Shown here: positions 26,421 through 34,968 of the stretch, in pieces | How positions within the stretch are numbered: position 1 is the stretch's first letter | Layout of the letters: each line of letters begins with the position of its first letter | Assembly (NCBI RefSeq): GCF_900100795.1 | Contig: NZ_FNCO01000030.1 | Span: 1 to 42,300, forward strand | Origin: Pseudomonas abietaniphila | GTDB taxonomy: Bacteria; Pseudomonadota; Gammaproteobacteria; Pseudomonadales; Pseudomonadaceae | Length of the DNA stretch: 42,300 nt | Direction of reading: 5' to 3' | Notes under the pieces: generated by a model | Told to the model about the DNA's origin: nothing | The model's input: only the letters and a program-made list of their open reading frames with translations | Databases searched by the model: none | Made by a program: the position numbers and the translations under genes

Positions 26421-27187
26421 TGATGAAGGCGCAGGGGCTCAGCGTTCATCGTGACGGTAAATGCGTGCTGGAACACATCGACCTGACCGTCAACCCCGGC
26501 GAAATCCTGGGTGTGCTCGGGCCGAACGGGGCTGGCAAGAGCACGCTGCTGGGCGCATTGTGTGGTGAGTTGAAGACGACGCAGGGTCAGCTTTGGCTCG
26601 ACGAGCAGTTGCTGACGCACTGGACAGGCCAGCAGAGGGCTCGGCGTCTGGCGGTTCTCCCGCAAAGTTCGACGCTGAGCTTCGCGTTCAAGGTGCAGGA
26701 CGTGGTCGCGATGGGGCGTTTGCCTCATGACAGCGGCCAGCAGCGTGATGCCGAGATCGTCCAGGCTGCGCTGGAAGCCGCCGATGCGCTGCACTTGAAC
26801 GATCGCAGCTACCTCACGTTGTCGGGTGGTGAGCGTCAGCGCGTTCACCTGGCGAGGGTGTTGGCGCAGTTGTGGCCGGGCGAGGGCGGGAAGACGTTGT
26901 TGCTGGACGAGCCGACCTCGATGCTGGATCCGCTGCATCAACACACCACGCTGCAGGCCGTGCGTGATTTCGCCGACCGGGGTGGCGCGGTCATGGTGAT
27001 TCTTCACGATCTCAATCTGGCGGCGCGTTACTGCGACCGCCTGTTGTTGCTGGCGTCGGGCCGCCCTTATGCGCTGGGTACGCCAGACACGGTGTTGGTG
27101 CCGGAGTCGCTCAAGGCCGTATTTGGCCTGGATGTGCTGGTTCAGCGTCACCCCGAGCGGGGACACCCGTTGATCATCGCGCGGTAA
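26420..27187 (+). CDS. phuV: Heme ABC transporter ATPase PhuV
   Basis: Energises heme import through PhuU. 255 residues. Walker A GPNGAGKST, Q-loop LPQSSTLSF, signature LSGGERQRV, Walker B LLLDEPTSMLD and the switch His in VILHDLNLAAR are all present. The start ATG overlaps the phuU stop by one base; a second ATG directly follows it. The order TUV with one-base overlaps shows tight coupling. Confidence 0.96.
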   Translation: MMKAQGLSVHRDGKCVLEHIDLTVNPGEILGVLGPNGAGKSTLLGALCGELKTTQGQLWLDEQLLTHWTGQQRARRLAVLPQSSTLSFAFKVQDVVAMGRLPHDSGQQRDAEIVQAALEAADALHLNDRSYLTLSGGERQRVHLARVLAQLWPGEGGKTLLLDEPTSMLDPLHQHTTLQAVRDFADRGGAVMVILHDLNLAARYCDRLLLLASGRPYALGTPDTVLVPESLKAVFGLDVLVQRHPERGHPLIIAR

Positions 27188-27221
27188 ACCGTTCTGAAAA
27201 GTGGTTTTACAAGGAGGTCGC

Positions 27222-28118
27222 GTGCGTCGTTACCTGCTGTTTCTGATGCTGTCATTGGCGAGCGCCTGCCAGTCGCCGCCGACGTTGCCACCCCTACCTT
27301 CCTGGCAAAGCCCCGAGGGGCGTGAGCACAGGGATCTGGGCATGATTCGCGATCTGGGCACCGGACAGGCGTTGAACCCGCAACAGTTGATCGCTCGTCT
27401 GGCCGGGGCCCCCCGTGTGCTGGTGGGCGAGCAGCATGACAATCCCGATCACCATGCCTTGCAGCTGTGGTTGTTGCAGGCGCTCAGCGATCAGCGCCCA
27501 CAAGGCAGCCTGTTGCTGGAAATGCTAACGCCGGACCAGCAGGGCCGGGTTGATCAAGTGCAGCGCGGTTTACAGAGCGGCCGCTACCCTGCCGACTTGC
27601 CCGTCGCCTTAGCCTGGCAGAACGGCTGGGACTGGGCGCTTTACGGGCCGATAATGCGGTTCGCGTTGGCCCAGCCGTACCCGGTGCTGTCCGCCAACCT
27701 GAGCAAAGAAGAGATCGGGGCCATTTACCACCAGCGTCCCGTGCTGAGCGGCACCCAATCAACCCGCGAGACCGTGCGCGCGCAGTTGTTGGCGCAGGTC
27801 CGCGAATCTCACTGCGGCATGCTGCCCGAGGATGCCCTTCCCGCGATGCTCGCCGTTCAGCAACAGCGAGACCGGCGCATGGCGCACCGTGTCATGGAGG
27901 CGCCGGCGCCTGCCTTGTTGTTTGCGGGCAGTTATCACGTTCGCAAGGATCTGGGGATTCCTCTGCACATGGCGGACCTCAGCAGCCCGGAGCGTCCCGT
28001 CGTGTTGTTGCTGGCGCAGGTCGGCAACGAGGTCGAGCCCGGCAGCGCGGATTACGTCTGGTACACCGCTGCACTGCCGGATCAGGACTACTGCGCGCAG
28101 ATGCGCCCGCCGTCCTGA
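27222..28118 (+). CDS. phuW: ChaN-family heme-binding lipoprotein PhuW
   Basis: 298 residues. The N-terminus MRRYLLFLMLSLASAC is a lipoprotein signal with lipobox LASAC, so it is membrane-anchored. The body is a ChaN/DUF399 domain with VLVGEQHDNPDHHALQ and ending in SYHVRKDLGIP. ChaN of Campylobacter binds stacked hemes, and the gene in this position in P. aeruginosa is called phuW. The GTG at 27222 is chosen because it starts the signal peptide; GGAGG is 4 bases upstream. It lies 34 bp after phuV in the same operon. Confidence 0.85.
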   Translation: MRRYLLFLMLSLASACQSPPTLPPLPSWQSPEGREHRDLGMIRDLGTGQALNPQQLIARLAGAPRVLVGEQHDNPDHHALQLWLLQALSDQRPQGSLLLEMLTPDQQGRVDQVQRGLQSGRYPADLPVALAWQNGWDWALYGPIMRFALAQPYPVLSANLSKEEIGAIYHQRPVLSGTQSTRETVRAQLLAQVRESHCGMLPEDALPAMLAVQQQRDRRMAHRVMEAPAPALLFAGSYHVRKDLGIPLHMADLSSPERPVVLLLAQVGNEVEPGSADYVWYTAALPDQDYCAQMRPPS

Positions 28119-28264
28119 CAACCAAGGCGATTGTTTGCAGGCAACATCCTTAAGACGTTTCTGATAGTCGCGTAGGTCAGCTCTTTACAGCCTGCGTGGT
28201 CGTTCACGCGCACCCTTGCTGGATTATCGTCGCTCCCTCGAACGTGAAGGGTGAGGCAAGTGGC

Positions 28265-29026
28265 ATGAGCAGGATGAACGAGAGCGACGAAGCATGGGCT
28301 CAGACGGCGATAGCGTTGATGGAGTTGACGTCGTTGAACGCTGACGACACGGCCGAGCGCATTGTGGCCTTGTGCGAGCGGGCCAAGACACCGGTGGGAA
28401 ATGTCGCGGCAGTCTGTGTGCTACCCAGGTTCGCAGGCCTGGCCCGGCGTACGCTCGACGACGCCCAGGCCAGAGAGATCAAGGTGGTGGCCGCGGTTAA
28501 TTTCCCCAATGGCGGTGCCTCCGTCGCCACGGTGGTGTCTGAAACAGAGGCTGCTGTGCTCGCGGGGGCCGATGAAATCGACCTGGTCTACCCGTTCCAC
28601 GCGCATCTGGCAGGCGACAAGCAGATCGGTGCCGAAATGATCGCGGCCTGCAAAGCCCGATGCGGCCGACGCGGGACGCTGACGGTTACCCTTGAAACCG
28701 GCGTGTTGCGCGATCCCCAGATCATCCACGATGTGTGCAGGATGGCGATCCGCGAGGGTGTCGCCTTTCTCAAGACCAGTACGGGTAAACAGATCGTCAG
28801 CGCGACACCACAGGCGGCGCGGATCCTGATCGAGGCGATTGCCGAACTGGGCGCGCAAGTCGGATTCAAGGCGTCTGGAAATGTGCGCACGATCAGCGAG
28901 GCGCGGACCTACCTCGAGATCGCGCAAGCCCGGTTTGGGCCTTACTGGCTGGAGCCGCAGAGAATGCGGTTGGGCGGATCGAGCCTGCTGGACGATCTAC
29001 TGACGCAGCTTGGCATGGGGGCATGA
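28265..29026 (+). CDS. deoC: Deoxyribose-phosphate aldolase
   Basis: Cleaves 2-deoxyribose 5-phosphate to glyceraldehyde 3-phosphate and acetaldehyde, in deoxynucleoside breakdown. 253 residues, class I aldolase fold; the Schiff-base lysine is in FLKTSTGK, with VCVLPRF, the EIDLVYPF strand and GFKASGNVR (second lysine). The ATG at 28265 has GTGAGG eight bases upstream. It follows phuW by 146 bp. No other nucleoside-catabolism gene is near, so its place beside heme uptake is odd. The frame from 28196 is not supported. Confidence 0.9.
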   Translation: MSRMNESDEAWAQTAIALMELTSLNADDTAERIVALCERAKTPVGNVAAVCVLPRFAGLARRTLDDAQAREIKVVAAVNFPNGGASVATVVSETEAAVLAGADEIDLVYPFHAHLAGDKQIGAEMIAACKARCGRRGTLTVTLETGVLRDPQIIHDVCRMAIREGVAFLKTSTGKQIVSATPQAARILIEAIAELGAQVGFKASGNVRTISEARTYLEIAQARFGPYWLEPQRMRLGGSSLLDDLLTQLGMGA

Positions 29027-29048
29027 GTGAGCTGCACTTATCGCGGGC

Positions 29049-29076
29049 AAAAAAAGACCCGGCAAAAAGCCGGGTC
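29049..29076 (-). terminator. Intrinsic terminator of PrrF
   Basis: On the minus strand GACCCGGC and GCCGGGTC form an 8-bp stem with a five-T loop, followed by TTTTTTT. On the plus strand the same hairpin is followed by A residues, so it would not stop deoC transcription. Confidence 0.95.
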
Positions 29077-29163
29077 AAAAACCGTGATTAGCCTGATGAG
29101 GAGATAATCTGAGAGTCCGAACCAAGGAGCCTTTCAGGTTACCAGCCAGTCTCGCGACTGGAT
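29049..29163 (-). ncRNA. prrF: PrrF iron-responsive small RNA
   Basis: Made when iron is scarce, PrrF RNAs pair with and silence mRNAs of iron-rich proteins. The minus strand holds the highly conserved core, recognisable from GGCTCCTTGGTTCGGACTCT and CTCATCAGGCTAATCACGG. A 5' hairpin (CCAGTC/GACTGG with a GCGA loop) and a 3' terminator (GACCCGGC/GCCGGGTC plus seven T) bound it, giving about 115 nt. Fur box and promoter lie directly upstream. In P. aeruginosa two copies stand in tandem beside phuW; here there is only one. Confidence 0.95.
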
Positions 29164-29165
29164 GT

Positions 29166-29197
29166 GATAATCATAGTAATTCTCATTTGTAAGTCAA
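29166..29197 (-). promoter_or_regulatory. PrrF promoter with overlapping Fur box
   Basis: On the minus strand TTGACT (29197-29192), a 16-bp spacer and TATGAT (29175-29170) make a sigma-70 promoter. The Fur box GATAATCATAGTAATTCTC (29166-29184 on the plus strand) matches the consensus at 15 of 19 positions and covers the -10. Confidence 0.9.
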
Positions 29198-29211
29198 CAG
29201 GTGATCTCAAA

Positions 29212-29508
29212 CTATTTTTCAACGGCGGTGGTGTGAGGTCGCAAGGCTTCTCTGTCGAGTCCGGAGACCTGTTCATTCAGTGAGGCTTTCACTTCAAGCG
29301 GCAGGTCGCACCAATGCTGGTCAAGCAGTGCGCCCTCAATGGCATAGAGCAGGACCTTGGAGGTGCGAAAGCCGCGGGTCTTGACCGCGCGATAAGCGTG
29401 TATGGCGCCCAGTCGGCGCAAGTCTGCTTCGTTGTGAATTCCGGCTGCATGCAGCCACTGGACCGAAGTCTTGCCCAGATTTTTCATCTGTTGCAGTTCG
29501 TCTTCCAT
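29212..29508 (-). CDS. TfoX C-terminal domain protein
   Basis: 98 residues consisting only of the TfoX/Sxy C-terminal helix-hairpin-helix-like domain: MKNLGKTSVQWLHAAGIHNEADLRRLGAIHAYRAVK. In Enterobacteria and Vibrio this domain is the tail of the competence regulator TfoX; stand-alone forms have no known role. GGAGG lies 4 bases before ATG 29508. It ends 15 bp before the PrrF -35 with no terminator between, so its transcript could run into prrF on the same strand. Confidence 0.85.
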   Translation of the reverse strand: MEDELQQMKNLGKTSVQWLHAAGIHNEADLRRLGAIHAYRAVKTRGFRTSKVLLYAIEGALLDQHWCDLPLEVKASLNEQVSGLDREALRPHTTAVEK

Positions 29509-29757
29509 GTTGCCTCCGTGCAAGGTGTTGCTCCGTGTTTAAAAACCTTACAGGCCTGGACAAACTGCGGGCTCAAGCCATGGAATGAGTATAGATAGCC
29601 ATGAGAGAGGGGAAAGCCAACGCTCGGTAAAACCCCCAGCGAAGCGCCGGACGTTAGCGAAAAAGGTGGTTAAAGCGACAAACGGGGCAGGCCCGGCATG
29701 TCCGAGCATGCAGGGCGGGGAGGCTGACCACTCGCGTGGGGCGAGTGCGGTGCAGGC

Positions 29758-30102
29758 TTAACGTGTGCGGTAACGCAGGCGTGTGCCGAAGTTGACCGAC
29801 ATGAGAATCTCGTCGGCGCTCAGCTCTGGCGGGAAGTAGGCCCCGGAGATCTGGGCATGGGCGATGCTTGCGCCTTCCAGCGAAGCGGTCCGAAAATCGA
29901 CGCCGCGCAGGTCGGCAGACCGAAAATAAGCGTCAGTGAAGTCGATGTCATCGGCATTCAGTTCGCGCAGATCGAGGCCGCGAAAATCACCGCCGGCGAG
30001 ATCGATCGGCCCGTTTTTCGGGCGTTGGAGGTTGAAGGCGTTTACGTCATCTCTTCGCAGCAAGGCAAAGAGCGGGGAGTCGAGCTGCTTGGGCTGGTTC
30101 AT
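29758..30102 (-). CDS. Pentapeptide-repeat protein
   Basis: 114 residues. From about residue 35 to 90 it shows pentapeptide-like repeats (DFRGLDLREL, DIDFTDAYFR, SADLRGVDFR, TASLEGASIA), which fold as a right-handed beta-helix. No signal peptide. The function of such short proteins is generally unknown. AAGGTG stands 6 bases before ATG 30102. The last residues are basic (RLRYRTR). Neighbours do not suggest a role. Confidence 0.85.
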   Translation of the reverse strand: MNQPKQLDSPLFALLRRDDVNAFNLQRPKNGPIDLAGGDFRGLDLRELNADDIDFTDAYFRSADLRGVDFRTASLEGASIAHAQISGAYFPPELSADEILMSVNFGTRLRYRTR

Positions 30103-30201
30103 GGCGTCACCTTGTTGGAATTCTGACGCCAGTATAATGCCACTATCGTCGAGCCGTGAAGGGGCTTCCTTCACGACGCGATGATTGGTGAGCGGTCGTG
30201 A

Positions 30202-31737
30202 TTACAGGCCGGGCAGGTACTGACGAATATCCGTGACGAGTTTGTCCAGATCCCCGCTCAGATTGGTTTCTACGTGACGGCTGCGCAGCGTTTCGTCTGC
30301 GGTCAGTGGTTCACGGTTAGCCAGTTGAGCTTCGATGACCTCCATGGTGGCGTCGGACGGGTCCTGGTTCTGGGCCTGACGCTGCGCGAGCCAGCCTTGG
30401 ATGACCGCCTTGGGCGCCGCGCAGTCGAGGATCAGGAACGGTGCGCCGGTCGCTTCCGCCACCTGTGCTGTTGCCAGACGCTGCTCGTGCTTGAGGAACG
30501 TCGCGTCGATCACGACCGGGAATCCGGCGTGCAACACCACGGCCGCCAGTTCGTTCAGGCGCTTGTAGGTGTCGGCGCTGACCTCGGCTGCGTACAGGTC
30601 TTTGCTGTCCCCAAACAGGCGCTTGCGTTCGATATCAGAACGCAGACGAACGGCGCCCAGCGCTTCCACCAGACGCATCGCCACATGGCTCTTGCCGACA
30701 GCGGAAACACCGTGGGTGATCGCCAGAAAATTGGAAGGGATGGCGCTGTAGCTCTCCGCCAGGTTGGCGTAGTTGCGGTATTGGCGCAGGGTGGTGGCGC
30801 GTTGCACATGGTCAGCATCGGGCGACAGGCTGAACAGCGACACCTTGGCCCGAACCAGCGCACGGTAGGCTTTGTAGAAATTCAGCAACTCCAGGCCCGC
30901 GTAATCGCCGGTGTGCTCCAGGTACTGGCTGATCAGGCGACGCGACAGGCTTTTCAGGCCACGGTCTTCCAGGTCCATCGCCAGAAAGCCGATGTCGGCG
31001 TAGACGTCGGTCATGCGGAACGGCTCGTTGAATTCGATGCAGTCGAAAATCACGACCTTGCCGTCAATCAGCGTGATGTTGCCCAGATGGATATCACCGT
31101 GGCATTCGCGAATGAAACCATCGGCCTTGCGCTGACTCAGCAGAGGCTTCAAGCGCTCGTAGCTGGCCTTGGCCCAGGCTTCGAGGGCGTCGAGCTGAAC
31201 AAGATCGGCCTTTTCGCTGAGGAACGGCAGAATCTGCTCGAAGTTCTGGGTGACGGGTGCCATCACGCTTTCGGGCGAGCCCAGTTCGTTTTCGGACAGG
31301 ACGCGCGGCGCCTTTTCGTGGAACTCGGCAATCTGGCGCGCCATGTCATCGATGTGCGCCGTGGTCAGTTCGCCTTTCGCTTGCAGGGTGCTAAGCAAAC
31401 CGTCCTGCGGGAACTGGCGCATTTTCAACGCGTATTCGATCGCCTCGCCCTCGCCGCCCAATTGAGGCGCTTCAGCGCTGCCGGTGATCGGCAACACTTC
31501 CAGATACAAATTCTCGGTGAGACGCTGATTGAGCTTCAACTCCTGCTGGCAGAAGTGCTCGCGAGAGGAGAGGGTGGTGAAATCAAGGAAGCCGAAATTC
31601 ATCGGCTTCTTGATCTTGTAGACGAAGGGGCCTGTGAGCAGCACCCAGGAAATATGCGTCTCAATGACCTGAAACTGCTCCACCGGGTGCGGGAACAGGG
31701 CAGGGTTTTGCAGAGCGGCTATCAGTGTCTGGCTCAC
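30202..31737 (-). CDS. Fusion of APH-like kinase domain and P-loop ATPase
   Basis: 511 residues. The N-terminal half (about 20-310) looks like an aminoglycoside phosphotransferase/choline-kinase fold with HGDIHLGNITLI (catalytic loop) and FDCIEFNEPFR (metal-binding Asp). The C-terminal part (about 335-510) is a P-loop kinase-like domain with Walker A HGVSAVGKSHVA and VVIDATFL. Such proteins are widespread but uncharacterised; a small-molecule kinase is plausible, drug resistance is not implied. GTG at 31737 is chosen because AAGGA lies 6 bases upstream. It is divergent from mrcB. Confidence 0.8.
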   Translation of the reverse strand: MSQTLIAALQNPALFPHPVEQFQVIETHISWVLLTGPFVYKIKKPMNFGFLDFTTLSSREHFCQQELKLNQRLTENLYLEVLPITGSAEAPQLGGEGEAIEYALKMRQFPQDGLLSTLQAKGELTTAHIDDMARQIAEFHEKAPRVLSENELGSPESVMAPVTQNFEQILPFLSEKADLVQLDALEAWAKASYERLKPLLSQRKADGFIRECHGDIHLGNITLIDGKVVIFDCIEFNEPFRMTDVYADIGFLAMDLEDRGLKSLSRRLISQYLEHTGDYAGLELLNFYKAYRALVRAKVSLFSLSPDADHVQRATTLRQYRNYANLAESYSAIPSNFLAITHGVSAVGKSHVAMRLVEALGAVRLRSDIERKRLFGDSKDLYAAEVSADTYKRLNELAAVVLHAGFPVVIDATFLKHEQRLATAQVAEATGAPFLILDCAAPKAVIQGWLAQRQAQNQDPSDATMEVIEAQLANREPLTADETLRSRHVETNLSGDLDKLVTDIRQYLPGL

Positions 31738-31857
31738 GGACAATCCTTGAAAAGTGATAAGTCGAAAAAGAAGGTGACTAAAGGCGGCCATTATGGCCGC
31801 TTGGCGCATTGCTGCAAACCGCTGAGAGGGCGGTCTGCCGATGATCTTGAAAGTGCG

Positions 31858-31863
31858 TATAAT
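31858..31863 (+). promoter_or_regulatory. -10 element eight bases before the mrcB start codon
   Basis: TATAAT at 31858-31863 is followed by CCGCCGCC and then the mrcB ATG at 31872. There is no ribosome binding site between. If used, the RNA would start at or next to the ATG, giving a leaderless mRNA. No good -35 is seen at the right distance. Confidence 0.45.
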
Positions 31864-31871
31864 CCGCCGCC

Positions 31872-34193
31872 ATGACTCGATCCCGCACTTCGAAAAAATC
31901 CCCCAAACCCGCCAACAGCCGCCTTCGCAGCCTGTTGGGCTGGGCCCTCAAACTCAGCCTCGTGGGCATGGTGATTCTTGCCTGCTTCGCGGTGTATCTG
32001 GACTCCATCGTCCAGGAGAAATTCTCCGGCAAGCGCTGGACCATCCCCGCCAAGGTCTATGCGCGGCCTCTGGAGCTGTTCGTCGGACAGAAACTGTCCC
32101 GTGACGACTTCCTCATCGAGCTCGATGCCTTGGGTTACCGGCGTGAAAGCGTTGCCAATGGCCCAGGCGCTGCGGCGGTGAACGGCAACAACGTTGACCT
32201 GAATACGCGCGGCTTTCAGTTCTATGAAGGCGCGGACCCCGCTCAGCAGATCCACGTGCGTTTCTCGGGCGACTATGTCGCAGACCTGACGGCCGCCAAT
32301 GGTTCGAAGCTCGCCGTTGCGCGGCTTGAGCCGCTGATGATCGGCGGTCTTTACCCGAAAAACCTTGAAGACCGCATCCTGATCAAGCTCGATCAGGCGC
32401 CTCCTTATTTGCTCGACACGCTGGTAACCGTCGAAGACCGCGACTTTTACCATCATTTCGGCGTGTCGCCGAAGTCGATTGCCCGGGCTTTCTGGGTCAA
32501 CGCCTCGGCCGGACAGATGCGTCAAGGGGGATCAACCCTGACTCAACAGTTGGTCAAGAACTTCTACCTGACCAACGAGCGCAGTATCACGCGCAAACTG
32601 ACCGAAGCCATGATGGCGATCCTGCTGGAGATCCATTACAGCAAGCAGGAAATCCTCGAGGCGTACCTCAACGAAGTCTTCGTCGGTCAGGACGGTCAGC
32701 GCGCCGTTCACGGTTTTGGCCTGGCGAGCCAGTATTTCTTCAGCCAGCCGTTGTCGGAGCTCAAGCTCCATCAGGTGGCGCTGTTGGTCGGTCTCGTGAA
32801 GGGGCCGTCCTACTACAACCCGCGTCGCAATCCTGAACGGGCGCTTGAGCGCCGTAACCTGGTGCTCGATCTGCTTGAACAGCAAGGCGTTGCCTCACCG
32901 GAGGCCGTGGCGGCGGCGAAGAAAATGCCGTTGGGCGTGACCAAGACCGGCTCGCTGGCTGACAGCTCGTTCCCGGACTTCCTGGACCTGGTCAAGCGTC
33001 AGCTGCGTCAGGACTACCGCGACGAAGACTTGACCGAAGAAGGCCTGCGAATCTTCACCAGCTTCGACCCGATCCTGCAAATGAAGTCGGAAGCCGCTGT
33101 CCGTGAGAGTTTCGCGAAGATGGCGGGGCGCAAGGGCTCCGATGATATGGAAACGGCCATGGTCGTGACCAACCCGGAAACGGGTGAAGTGCAGGCCTTG
33201 ATCGGCAGCCGTCAGGCCGGATTTGCCGGATTTAACCGCGCGCTGGATGCCGTGCGTCCGATCGGCTCGCTGGTCAAACCGGCGATTTACCTCACCGCGC
33301 TGGAGCGTCCTCAGCAGTACACGCTGACCAGTTGGGTTCCGGACGAACCGTTTCAGGTAAAGGGCGCGGATGGCCAGATCTGGAAGCCCCAGAACTTCGA
33401 TCACAAGGCCCACGGCAACATCTTCCTTTATCAGGGGCTGGCGCATTCCTACAACTTGTCCAGCGCCAAGCTGGGACTTGATCTGGGTGTGCCGAATGTC
33501 TTCAAAACCCTCACCAAGCTGGGCGTAACCCGCGACTGGCCGACGTTTCCGTCGATGTTGCTGGGGGCTGGCGCCCTGAGCCCGATTGAAGTGGCGACCA
33601 TGTACCAGACCATTGCCAGCGGCGGGTTCAACACGCCACTGCGCGGTATCCGGAGTGTGCTGACTGCCGAAGGCGAGCCGCTGAAGCGTTATCCGTTCCA
33701 GATTCAGCAGCGCTTCGACCCGGGTTCCATCTATCTGCTGCAGAACGCCATGCAGCGCGTGATGCGCGAAGGCACCGGCAAGTCGGTGTACAACGTATTG
33801 CCAGGCACGCTGAACCTGGCGGGTAAATCGGGGACGACCAACGATTCTCGTGACAGCTGGTTCGCAGGCTTCAGTCAGGATTTGCTGGCAGTGGTCTGGA
33901 TGGGTCGAGACGACAACGGCAAGACACCGTTTACCGGCGCCACGGGCGCGTTGCAAATCTGGACCAGCTTCATGAAGAAGGCCGACCCGCTTCCGCTGGA
34001 CATGGCCATGCCGGATAACGTGGTTCAGGCCTGGGTCAATGCTTCAACCGGGCAAGGCACCGACGCCAGCTGCCCGGGCGCCGTACAGATGCCGTATATT
34101 CGCGGCAGTGAGCCGCAACCTGGGCCAGCGTGTGGCGGGCCATCAGCGCCTGCCGAGTCGGTGATGGACTGGGTCAAAGGCTGGTTGAACTAA
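31872..34193 (+). CDS. mrcB: Penicillin-binding protein 1B
   Basis: Bifunctional peptidoglycan synthase of the inner membrane. 773 residues: a short basic cytoplasmic tail, one transmembrane helix (about 24-44), a UB2H domain (about 60-150), a GT51 glycosyltransferase with EDRDFYHHFG and GGSTLTQQLVKNFYLT, and a transpeptidase with the active serine in RPIGSLVKPAIYL, the SYN motif in HSYNLSSAK, and KSGTTNDSRDSWF. It heads the operon mrcB-lpoP-yqcC. In P. aeruginosa this gene is also called ponB. The start at 31872 is the first possible one and has no ribosome binding site. Confidence 0.96.
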   Translation: MTRSRTSKKSPKPANSRLRSLLGWALKLSLVGMVILACFAVYLDSIVQEKFSGKRWTIPAKVYARPLELFVGQKLSRDDFLIELDALGYRRESVANGPGAAAVNGNNVDLNTRGFQFYEGADPAQQIHVRFSGDYVADLTAANGSKLAVARLEPLMIGGLYPKNLEDRILIKLDQAPPYLLDTLVTVEDRDFYHHFGVSPKSIARAFWVNASAGQMRQGGSTLTQQLVKNFYLTNERSITRKLTEAMMAILLEIHYSKQEILEAYLNEVFVGQDGQRAVHGFGLASQYFFSQPLSELKLHQVALLVGLVKGPSYYNPRRNPERALERRNLVLDLLEQQGVASPEAVAAAKKMPLGVTKTGSLADSSFPDFLDLVKRQLRQDYRDEDLTEEGLRIFTSFDPILQMKSEAAVRESFAKMAGRKGSDDMETAMVVTNPETGEVQALIGSRQAGFAGFNRALDAVRPIGSLVKPAIYLTALERPQQYTLTSWVPDEPFQVKGADGQIWKPQNFDHKAHGNIFLYQGLAHSYNLSSAKLGLDLGVPNVFKTLTKLGVTRDWPTFPSMLLGAGALSPIEVATMYQTIASGGFNTPLRGIRSVLTAEGEPLKRYPFQIQQRFDPGSIYLLQNAMQRVMREGTGKSVYNVLPGTLNLAGKSGTTNDSRDSWFAGFSQDLLAVVWMGRDDNGKTPFTGATGALQIWTSFMKKADPLPLDMAMPDNVVQAWVNASTGQGTDASCPGAVQMPYIRGSEPQPGPACGGPSAPAESVMDWVKGWLN

Positions 34194-34209
34194 GCGAAGA
34201 GGATGTGAA

Positions 34210-34968
34210 GTGAACAAGTGGTGGATTCCGGCTTTAACGGCTCTGGCTTTGCTCAATGGTTGCGCCAGTCAGACGCGCAGCAACATTCCGGTGGTGGACG
34301 CGGGCTCGCGCGTCTCCAACAGCGAGCGTGTCTCGACAAACCGTAACACCGCCTATCGTGCGCCGGTCCAGAGCCCGGCGCAGGCGCAATCGATTCAAGA
34401 AGACTCGGGCGTCACCGTGATGGTCCCGGGCGGCGCTAATGCCAGCGCTGCGCCGATCTCGACTTTCGTCCCGCCGACCTCGGCGCCGGTCAGTACGGCC
34501 CCAATCAACACTGCTCCGGCCAATCAGGCGCCGATTAACAGCACCTACACACCGCCTGCCGCGACCGGCGATACCTACAATATGCCTGCGTCCGCGCCGA
34601 CCGGTATTCCGTCGGCGTCGAGCAGCGGCGGTCTCTCTGCTGACGAGCAACTGGACGGTCCGGTGCTGGCGTTGCTGACCACCGCACAGCAACAGCAGAG
34701 CAGCGGCGACCTCAACGGTGCGTCGTCCAGCCTCGAGCGCGCTCAACGTGTCGCGCCACGCGAACCGCAGGTGCTCTACAAACTGGCGCAAGTGCGTCTG
34801 GCTCAAGGCGATGCACCTCAGGCAGAGCAACTGGCGCGCCGTGGTCTGACCTACGCCAACGGCCGGGCCAGCTTGCAGGCGAGCCTGTGGGGACTGATCG
34901 CACAAGCGCGTGAGAAGCAGGGTGACGCGGCGGGTGCAGCGCTGGCGCGGCAGAAGGCCAATGGATAA
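34210..34968 (+). CDS. lpoP: TPR lipoprotein, PBP1b activator LpoP
   Basis: 252 residues: lipoprotein signal with lipobox LNGC (Cys18), a long Pro/Ala/Thr/Ser-rich linker (about residues 75-140), and a C-terminal TPR region (about 145-250, with LLTTAQQQQSSGDLNGASSS and LYKLAQVRLAQGDAPQAEQL). An outer-membrane lipoprotein with flexible linker next to PBP1b fits LpoP, the PBP1b activator described in P. aeruginosa, by architecture and position. The GTG at 34210 has GAGGA upstream and begins 16 bp after mrcB. It overlaps yqcC by 8 bp. Confidence 0.8.
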   Translation: MNKWWIPALTALALLNGCASQTRSNIPVVDAGSRVSNSERVSTNRNTAYRAPVQSPAQAQSIQEDSGVTVMVPGGANASAAPISTFVPPTSAPVSTAPINTAPANQAPINSTYTPPAATGDTYNMPASAPTGIPSASSSGGLSADEQLDGPVLALLTTAQQQQSSGDLNGASSSLERAQRVAPREPQVLYKLAQVRLAQGDAPQAEQLARRGLTYANGRASLQASLWGLIAQAREKQGDAAGAALARQKANG

